The translations under genes were made by a program, and so were the position numbers. The notes beneath the pieces were generated by a model that saw nothing but the letters and a program-made list of their open reading frames with translations, was not told the DNA's origin and did not search any database. This document shows positions 49,201-57,314 of a DNA stretch of 64,000 nucleotides, piece by piece (positions within the stretch are counted from its first letter, which is position 1; every line of letters begins with the position of its first letter). The stretch spans positions 5,240,126 to 5,304,125 of the forward strand of contig NC_087391.1 of NCBI RefSeq assembly GCF_963675165.1. The letters are read 5' to 3'. This DNA is from Halichondria panicea. Its lineage: Eukaryota > Porifera > Demospongiae > Suberitida > Halichondriidae.

Positions 49201-49390
49201 TTGTAGCCAGAGGGCTTGTGGCCACTACTTGATGGGAGGGTGGTGTGTTCCATGGACTCACGAAGTGGTGGAACTGAGGAGAGCCATGAGGCTGCATTGG
49301 CCATGGCTGTACAACACCAGGAAAAGCCATTAGTGCTTTCTTCTTCTTGGATGTGTTCAATCTTTGTGTAGTTATTGTCGAGAAACACAT
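40206..49390 (-). CDS. TET: TET methylcytosine dioxygenase with CXXC finger
   Basis: An Fe(II)/2-oxoglutarate enzyme that oxidises 5-methylcytosine in DNA. Nine exons. Exon 1 (to ATG 49390, or 49330, giving MAFPGVVQ) has a poly-Q run (about 8), Pro/Ser-rich disorder and a CXXC zinc finger ([18 protein letters not shown] and onward to [12 protein letters not shown]). Next come short exons (47022-47158, about 44573-44650), the Cys-rich domain ([52 protein letters not shown]) and the catalytic core. The iron-binding HxD reads [11 protein letters not shown] (near 42320). The last exon (40206 to about 42030) holds a long disordered insert, then [20 protein letters not shown] with ELHATT (distal histidine) and [13 protein letters not shown] (2OG arginine). 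All four catalytic positions are intact. It is a single-gene TET with CXXC attached, the ancestral arrangement. It is divergent with SMG6, 501 bp between the starts. Confidence 0.95.
43191..43490. repeat. Palindromic element, family A (copy 4, intronic)
   Basis: Starts ACTCTTTCAGTTGCCATAAC and ends near AATATGAAAGTTTCGAAC, with ATACCATGGATTATAGCCC at the centre. About 65 bp before it (from 43125, CAACAGCTACCACTGCTC) is shared with the copy at 19411. It lies in an intron of TET. Confidence 0.85.
44700..47015. other. Long TET intron, no gene seen
   Basis: The largest intron. It holds a single family C arm at 45191-45240, many small AT-rich patches and no exon, RNA gene or element that I can support. 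Short reading frames here are not conserved-looking. Confidence 0.55.
45191..45240 (+). repeat. Single arm of a family C element
   Basis: AGTACCGTATATATATATAG followed by GGTAAGTTTCGTGGGGTAAA and AAATTCGTTC match the left arm of the copies at 1540 and 61831. The right arm is absent nearby, so this is a decayed copy in the TET intron. Confidence 0.6.
47160..47230 (-). repeat. (CA)n/(GT)n before a TET acceptor
   Basis: A GT tract on the plus strand ending at 47159, so on the coding strand CACACACACACACAG meets the exon TCATGCCCC (about 47158). Confidence 0.9.
47985..48190 (+). repeat. (CA)n-rich minisatellite in TET intron 1
   Basis: Repeats of the type ACACACACACAAGGCACAC with AGACAGACAGACAC interruptions. 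It is noncoding. Confidence 0.9.
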
Positions 49391-49891
49391 CAAAATGGAC
49401 AGTTAAAACAGTTCAGAAAAGACACCATGAGCTTCAGAGCAGACTGTAGTTTCATTTGGTTGTCTCTCCAGAGAGGAATAGTTTCACAATTATCCCGGAA
49501 AACAACCAAAGAGATAAGCTTCTTGGAACTTACTCTGCAGAATATACTCCTGTGGATTGATCAAAGCTTTAGTTTGAGGCCTCTCGATCTTTTATTCTGT
49601 AGTGACTAGTAGAAATACACTCTGCTTATCGATGTACAAAGCTAGAGAAGTACGTAGCTACTAGCTAGCTGTATTACAGTACTGTGTAGTTCACCAACAA
49701 GATCATGTAACATTCTTGTAATTGAGTCATGAATATCATTGTAAACAATAACTCCCACGCACTTCTATTGTACATGTTGCGGTTATGTCATGTACTTCAA
49801 TCAACGGAACCCGTACCCCACAACTAGCCCCTGTCCAAGAAACGTTATCTGCGCGGCCGGCCCAAAGACACCAGCATCGAGAATGTGACCA
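49391..49891. promoter_or_regulatory. Divergent intergenic region TET / SMG6
   Basis: 501 bp separate two start codons facing apart. Both promoters must be within it. A GCGCGGCC stretch (49851-49858) is the only notable CpG-rich patch, next to the SMG6 start. No other motif is called. Confidence 0.5.
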
Positions 49892-52148
49892 ATGGCAGCA
49901 GATAGAGCTCTCCCCACGCTAAGGATATCAGCTGAGCAGTTAGAAGAAAGAACAAAACTGATTCAACAAGAAAGGAAATACTGTTATATCGATGATGCAG
50001 GTGTGAAACACAGAAGCAAAGATGATGCTGTAGCTGCAAGGGTGCCAATGTCAGCTTCTACACGTACACATACGACAATTGGCAACGATCAAATGGCTGG
50101 AACTAATCCGAACAGGAGGCGTGGTCAAAGAAGGCGTGGCCATATCCCAATTGTCAGAGAACACACCACTCGAGTTGATGAACAATATCATGTGACTAGG
50201 AGAGGAGGTCGAAATGAGGAAGACAATGGTCATGTGACTGGTGGGAGGGATGAGGATCTGCTCACGGCCTGGAAGAGGTGCTGTTCAGCTGGGGGGACAG
50301 AGAAGCTGATAGCCAGCTGGATGGAGACTAGGTCAAGGTCAAAGTTCACAGTGATACTGAATGCAGTGTGAGTTGTTGTAGGTGGTTTTGTTGTGAACGG
50401 TTTGATAATTATAATAACGTTCATAGAGTACGAAAAGAGCTTTCCTTTTAATTATTCATATTTCAGATGTGCATGCACACTGATTACACTCATTCCTTGT
50501 CCCCTCCTCAGGACCAAGTTTGCTAGTCTGTCGGAGAGACTGGTGTTGAGGGACCTTGAGATGAGCATGAAGATGGATCTTGTCTCTCGTCTGTGGAAGC
50601 ACGGACACTATCCCGTCATAGAAGGTCTTAGGAAGATAGGAGGTGGGTGGGTGGTGGGTGGTAGATGTTAGGAGGGTGGGAGGTGGGTGTAGGGTGGTTA
50701 TTGAGTATTTAAGATTAGTGGTGGGTGGAGAGTATTATTCTTTCATTACAAATTGAAGGTAGTGAGGAAACAAGTAGTCTAGTCAGCCTTTCCTGTTTTA
50801 CAGTGTTGGGTTTATAGAGCGTACAAGTCCACAAAGTGAAAATAATTGGTACCCCTTACAGAGGAAGTTAGCTGCGACCTGGATGAGTTTCTCCGCTCCA
50901 GTGACATGTTCTACTCGTCTCTACTGGAGCAGCTGCAGACCGCCCACTCCTTCACACTCACTCAGTACACCAGCGGCCGACTCACCTTCCCCTCCAAGAC
51001 AAGACAGAGAGTGGTGAGTCCACTGTAGTACACGCACTGAGCTAGCCTCCTTTTCAGCGCCGTTTTTTTCTCTAAAGGACTAGGGGAACGGCTAGCACTG
51101 AGCCTGATTAATGATGATTTGATCTGTCAATGCCGGGGGGGGGGGTGGAGCCATGGTGTTCTGTGTCCATGTTGTTTCTTGTTTCTTTTATGTTTGCAAT
51201 TTTCTCGGTTTCCATAGCTGTAATGAATTTATGATGGATCACACAATGGTACCAACCACTTTCTCTTAGCTGGGCTTTGTCTGATGAGGAGATTAGATTA
51301 AGGCTCACCACTGGTTGACTTAGATAATGAGTGTCTATTTGGGTGACTGTTTCCAAGAAATAAATAATGAGTCTTTTGTGGGTTGACTTCTTCCAAGACT
51401 ATCCCAGGCCCCACCTACCACCCCACCACATCTTTTGAGATATAAGCTCATCAAAAAAGGGACCTAGCTACTCATGATTTCATCATCCTGTCATCATCTT
51501 TTCATCATCCTTATCTACCACACTTCTTCTTGTTTTTCTTATACACAGACATTGGTGGCAGTTGCTAATGGGACTGGTTAATTTATAACTATTGGTGTTG
51601 AAAGGAAGCATGAACCACACTGCACAGCTAGGTTTCTCATGAAATGAATTTTGTGTTATTGTTGACTGCAGGTGCTTCAAGCCGTGCATCTCTGCCACCA
51701 TTGTTGTATTCATTTGGGGGACCTCTCGAGATATTCTGAGCAGCTGTCTTCAAGCCCTAACTGGGGGAAACCAAGAAAGTAAGCTGCTTGTATATGCTGT
51801 AAGAGCTCTTTGTTTTGTGGTTGACGATTATTTAACTACACACTGTGTTACCTGTTATGATGTCACATCCTGATATTGTGGAAGTGGGGTTGATATAATT
51901 GGAACCTGTGAACCAGTAGTAAGACAGTGTGTATTACTGGTGGTGTCTGTACATACATTGGTCAGGGTGATCTATGTGAATGAGCACAAACTTGGTTAAG
52001 TTATACTCCATTGTTATTGTATACCCCTCATCTCATGTACATACAATGTAGTAACTAAGTTACAATATGTACATGAAGTGTTGTACAAGTGTACCTTAAC
52101 CTCATTGTGCATAATGACTGTACACACACACACACCCACACGCACACG

Positions 52149-52239
<91 letters not shown>

Positions 52240-55200
52240 ACTACCTGAAGGCTAGAGAGCTTGCCCCTAAAGATGGCCGACCTTACAACCAGCTGGCAGT
52301 AGTGGCTCTAAGAGCAGTGAGTGCCCTGAGGTCTGCACACACTCTGAAACCAGATAGTTCCATTTCCTATTGCCACTACTAGGAGGAATAGTCCCACCAT
52401 ATAATGCACACGTGTTGTACCATATGACTGTACACTACAGCTTCACTTCCTCTTCAATAATTGCTGGAATGACATGTGGTATAATATAGTACCAGCAATA
52501 ATCCTGTGTCAGTATGCCCATACAGGCAGGGTGAATGTGATGTCAATACTGCTCCTAACCCTCATCTCTCATCCTCCCAGAATCATCGACTTGACGCCAT
52601 CTATTACTACATGCGTAGCTTGATGGCCAAGAACCCGTTCAAGTCAGCTCACGACAGTTTGGTGGGACTGTTCGAAGACACCGCCACCAAGGTGAGGGGC
52701 ATGATCAAACATGCCTCACTCATATCTATCTATGCGTATATTAATAGGTCCCCTGCATTTTGATAGTACAATTCTCAGATCTCCCTTTACGATTTTCTGA
52801 GCTTGTACTTGTTCTTTTAGTGTGTTTAGGCCCATAGCCTAGCAATGAATATGTTGGCAGTCCTGAAGATGTCTTCCTGCTTAGAGACAGCGCTAAACTG
52901 TTTTTTATGCATTTTTTTCTTTCCATAGGTTAAGAAACAAGAGGAGGAAGATGTCAAGTCAAAGCTCAAGGCTGAGAGAGGAGCTGTCAAGAAACAGAGA
53001 AGGCAGCAGCGTCACAAACAACGTCAGCAGCAGTCTGTGGGGGGTCACCGTGTGGGGGGTCGTCGCGAGGAGAGCAGGGAGGTGTGGATCATGCCTGGTC
53101 ATGAGCAGGAAGTGGGTGTGGTCAGCAATGGCACTCAAGTGATACAAGACGACTTGGAGTCACTCTCAAATACTGAGGTGAAGTGATAAGCGATTCTTAA
53201 CCACTAATACCATTTCATAGTCTTAACTGCAGCTACTGAGGAAGCTTGTTTCATGTTTCCTGATAGCCCATGGGAAGATCTTCACCAAGATAGGGTAGGC
53301 TAGCTCTTTAATGTGTGGCCTCCACAGATGATAATATAGTTGTGTGTTTGTCCTGGCTATAGTCTAGTCTCAACACAGCTGTTCTAGTAGTGTATTGTCT
53401 ACTGCTCATCCTGCCTTGTGTTTTCTCTTAATGTATCCGTATTTTCATGACAGGATTGAAACAATGGACTCCACCCTGTCACACTTGTCACACCTCCTCA
53501 TCCGCCATCTCACAGCTGGTGGTGCCCACGCAACAGTTAGTGACGCCCACGCATCAGCTGGTGACGCCCACGCATTAGCTGAGACTCAACGACTAGTACA
53601 GATGACGGCGATCAACGTGTTCTCCATTCATCACGCTGTTGACAGCCATGTTGGTAAGTACTGTACATGCATACACACTAACGGTAACAAGCAATTAAAA
53701 TCAATTTCAGAGATTCATATAACATTGTATGGTTTTAACTTTCTAATGATGGTGTGACTAGATCCAGTACATGTGACTGCCCCTGTCCCTGTCCCTGCAG
53801 ATAATGTGCTCAGTCAGCATTTCTACTGTGGTCGTGCAATGAGTCTGTCCCTACAGCTGACCACTATACTATTACAGCACTGTGTTAACACACTCCAGGC
53901 ATGCCCCATCATGCCCTCTCTGGACAATATCAGTAGATCTGATTCGTCACCACCACTTGAACCTTCGGCAGGGGTAAAAATCAATCCTCTGAAGTCATGT
54001 GATCAACCGGCAGAGTTGAAGGTTGTTTCAGAGTACCCAAAAGACTTGATGGTGTGTTTGGATGTATTTTCAGTTCTATTGCCGGCTGTTAGGGTGTGGC
54101 TACAATGGCTGCTACGTCAGAAGGGGCTGTGGACTCAGTGGTTGGAGCATTTAGACAAGTCTGCAATGTGAGTGATTTTTGATGGCTAAGTTTGAGAATC
54201 AATTCCATTATAATTTCTCAGGTTCCAGTTCTGGACTGTGTTGTGCTCATTCCTCAACCTCTCACTCAGTGTAGTCCCCGGGGTCACACTCATCACTACA
54301 GACACAGGTACCTATATCTTACTAGCTACTCCAATGTATGTCGCAAATTACTGGGTTTGAAGTTATGAGCGTTCTAAAAAGTTGACATTTCACAAATATG
54401 ATCATTTATCTCTCACCATGATTTAATTTTTGTGTTTTATATTCAATGATTGCAGCTGGTTCTGTGTGTCCCCTGAGGCGATACTGGGAGGACCGGATGT
54501 TGGCTGGCTTCGTTCCTCTCGGCAACACTCTCTCCACTCAAGACATTCTCAGTATCTCTGAGCTCAAAACTCTCGACAAGCAGGTGAGGGGTGTGGCCTG
54601 GGAGGGGTGTGATACTTAATCTATCGCTGTATTTATATATAACTTATATTTACGTCTTTTATTACTATAGCAACTTCGAGATCAAGCAGTTCAAAGAATC
54701 GCTGACATCAGCAGATTGAGTGTGGACCTCTCGTCTTTAACGGATTATGGTTTAATTTTCGACCCAGTGTCAGTCAAGTTCGATATTTCAGAGCGGGTAT
54801 CTGATCTAATTAAAGGGAGCCCACCACCGCCACTGGATGACGTGAGGGATACAGACAGTGTGTCTTCAGATGATGTCCTTGTGGACAGTAGCAGTGCGGA
54901 GGAGGAGGAGGAGGGTGGAGGCAGCAAAGATGAAGAAGATATAACCACTGAAGCTCTAGCAGAGATTGCACAACTAAAGGTTTGCCCACTGCTATGGTTT
55001 CCCCCCCACACAGGTGTAATCCCTTACACATTTACCCACCACAACCTAGTCTAATGTTTGAAAACTGTTTGTCAAGTGTTGCTCTCTTTCCCTGTGGCTT
55101 TGTGGGCCAGACACTCACACACGCACACTTGACACACACTCACACACTCACACTTGACACACACTCACATGCACTTGACACACACACACTCCCACTTGAC

Positions 55201-56483
55201 ACACACTCACACACTTGACACACACTCACACACTCCCACTTGACACACACTCACACACTTGATGCATGTACACAAGTACTTTAATCCTGCATGTTCAACC
55301 CTCAGGCACACAAAGAGAGGCTGACCAAGAAAATGGTAGAGCACACTCAAGCCCTACAAATAGCAAAGGTGATACCTAATCTATTAGCCAGCTACTACCG
55401 AATGCTTATTCACCTTTGACCCCACCCACCCCCTGTTACAGAACGTACTGGACGAGGCGGCACACAGTGAGCAGGCCGTAAGGAGAATATCTCCAAAATA
55501 TCTCGTTCCAGACACCAACTGTTTTGTGGACCTGTTGCCCTCAATTCAGAGCCTCATAGCAACCACCCAGTTCATCATTGCAGTGCCATTAGTCGGTGAG
55601 TGTAAGGTCAAAGGTTACTCCTCCCTACTGATGGTGTGTGTCTTTTTATACGCCATGCTTCATTACCCCCCCATCCCCCCCCCCACACCCCAGTACTGAG
55701 TGAGCTGGAAGGACTGAGCAAGGGCTCAGGGGAGGGTCAGAACAGCGCTCATGTTACAGCTGGTTCAAGGTCAGCTGTGAGGATATAGAGTATAATAACT
55801 AAGTATGTTTTCTCTTTCAATTCTGAGCGTTTTTGTAGCTTAATTCTAAGTACTATAAAGTATGTTGGTTTAGCGATTGTCTGTTAATCAACAGATCAGC
55901 TGTTGAGTTAGTACAGTCTCGGTTTGCTGAGAGGTGTGTCCAGGTGAGGGCGCTCACCACACAGGGAAGCCTCCTCCCCTCCATCTCATTCAGAGCCGAG
56001 GTGACAGACAAGGTAAGGGTGTGGCTGGGGGTGTGGTCTTATATTGGGTCTAGGGGTTATATAGTTTTCGACCCATTTCGTTTTCTGAATTACGTTTTGC
56101 ACTGTATTTTGGGGAACATTACACATTACATACACATACGTTACATTGAGTGTATACATGTTGTGATTTTTGTAGGCTTCGAACGATGACCTGATCCTGA
56201 CCTCCTGTCTGCAACTGCACTCTAAAGTTGATTCTGGTAAGCTAATAGCCACCTGTATAGCATTCAAGCTGGCATACTCTTTTTAACATGCCCCTCCTCC
56301 CACACACTCTTTTCTTCTGTGAATAATTACTGCCTTCGTTCCCCGCACACACACACACACATACGCACAGGTGACAGACTCAGTGTGGTCCTACTGACTG
56401 ACGACAGGAACCTACGAGTGAAGGCACACGCTAGCAACCTCCCTGTCAAAGACATGCCTAGTTTCATGAAACTACTTGAATAA
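49892..56483 (+). CDS. SMG6: SMG6 (EST1A-like) nonsense-mediated decay endonuclease
   Basis: Cleaves mRNA near premature stop codons. Start ATG 49892 (MAADRALPTLRISAEQLEER). Exons 2-8 form the 14-3-3-like/TPR region: KFASLSERLVLRDLEMSMK, YYLKARELAPKDGRPYNQLA and NHRLDAIYYYMRSLMAKNPF (52240-52700). A basic linker, a long helical middle, and an acidic run follow. The C-terminus is a PIN nuclease domain (from about 55490): LVPDTNCFVDLLPSIQSL, PLVVLSELEGLSKG, SNDDLILTSC and VVLLTDDRNLRVKAHASNL. The three catalytic aspartates match those of SMG6 rather than the inactive PIN of SMG5. The long N-terminal exon-junction-binding region of the human protein is largely absent. A 24-bp in-frame repeat lies at 53515-53586. 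The stop at 56481-56483 overlaps an AATAAA. Confidence 0.93.
52121..52237 (+). repeat. (CA)n tract before an SMG6 acceptor
   Basis: About 117 bp of CA with CG interruptions; the final ACACACAG is itself the 3' splice site of the exon TTACTACCTGAAGG (from 52238). Confidence 0.95.
53515..53586 (+). repeat. In-frame 24-bp coding repeat in SMG6
   Basis: Three units with GCCCACGCA encode GAHATVS, DAHASAG and DAHALAE. The repeat keeps the frame and lies in a low-complexity loop of the middle domain. Confidence 0.8.
55110..55265 (+). repeat. Minisatellite ACACTTGACACACACTCAC type in SMG6 intron
   Basis: Many tandem copies of CACTTGACACACACTCACAC with small changes. It is intronic. Confidence 0.9.
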
Positions 56484-56484
56484 A
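56479..56484 (+). promoter_or_regulatory. Polyadenylation signal overlapping SMG6 stop
   Basis: AATAAA at 56479-56484 contains the TAA stop at 56481-56483. If used, the 3' UTR is only 15-30 nt. The MRPL40 stop is 195 bp further on, on the opposite strand. Confidence 0.5.
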
Positions 56485-56677
56485 GCCATACATGTTTATA
56501 TATATACATTACCTGTATATAACTTATCAGCAACATGCAATACATGTGTATAATTTTTATAATTATATTTTTCATGAATGACAGACAAATAACATCAACA
56601 TATTGAAAACAAACATTTTGTGATCGTAGAAACACACATACTTATAATTTGCCTAGCTACCAGATGCATGGGACGTA

Positions 56678-57223
56678 CTACTCATCAGGGTCTGGTGGAC
56701 TATAGTCTGCTATAGGGGGCGTGGCAGTCGGCCCCACACATTCGTACGGAAATAAGTCCTCCTTCAGCTCCAGCGCTCTGTCATACAACAAGGGAGAGAT
56801 CTTCTTGAGTTCTTTGAGAGCTTTCTCTCTGCTGTCCACCATGTCCGCGAGTGCTCTCAGGTCTTGTTTGTGTGTCTCCATTCGATATCGACTCCACTCT
56901 TTGATCAGTAGATATTCGCTTTCTTTCTCCTCAGAAGATTTATCAATTGGTTTTCTCTTTCTTGCTGGATTCAGCATCTCAGGGTCAAAAGGTTCTCCCA
57001 TTTTAGCAGCTTTCAGAGAGGCAGTGTGCATAAGTTTCTCAAGTTCTTGCTTCTTAACAAACTCCTTCATTATTTCTCTTCTCATGTCTTTTTTGTTTTT
57101 GACTTTCTTGGACTGTTTGCCCTTGGCCCTGGCTTGAACTAGACTCAGTCCTGGACACACGAAGCAGCTCCTGGGAGAGGCAAAAGACAGCTTGCTTACT
57201 ATCCTGCTGAGAGTAGTAGCCAT
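56678..57223 (-). CDS. MRPL40: Mitochondrial large ribosomal subunit protein mL40
   Basis: One exon of 181 residues from ATG 57223. An N-terminal Arg/Ser-rich presequence (MATTLSRIVSKLSFASPR) fits mitochondrial import. The diagnostic region follows: a highly charged helix, then EYLLIKEWSRYRMETHKQDL (family form LLKKWSLYKQQE), ALKELKKISPLLYDRALE, then LFPYECVGPTATPPIADY and PPDPDE, matching the family's LFPFExxGPxxTPPIxxYxPP ending. Length fits the family. It is divergent with TADA2-like, the two start codons 91 bp apart. Confidence 0.92.
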   Translation of the reverse strand: MATTLSRIVSKLSFASPRSCFVCPGLSLVQARAKGKQSKKVKNKKDMRREIMKEFVKKQELEKLMHTASLKAAKMGEPFDPEMLNPARKRKPIDKSSEEKESEYLLIKEWSRYRMETHKQDLRALADMVDSREKALKELKKISPLLYDRALELKEDLFPYECVGPTATPPIADYSPPDPDE

Positions 57224-57314
57224 GTTGCTCTAAATAATGCCCATTTAATCCACGAGGGTGAGGATTTTCCAATAGAAGCACATCTAGGCTAAAAGCTAAG
57301 AAGGTTGTTTAGTG
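57224..57314. promoter_or_regulatory. 91-bp bidirectional promoter, MRPL40 / TADA2-like
   Basis: The only sequence between two diverging start codons. Both transcripts must begin within or beside it. No specific factor site is called. Confidence 0.6.

Noticed and set aside
55490-56483. SMG5 instead of SMG6
   Set aside because: The PIN domain keeps the PDTN, NDD and TDDRN aspartates, which SMG5 lacks.
56678-57223. Mitochondrial ribosomal protein S26
   Set aside because: Similar charge and size, but the LFPYECVGP..TPPIADY ending belongs to mL40.
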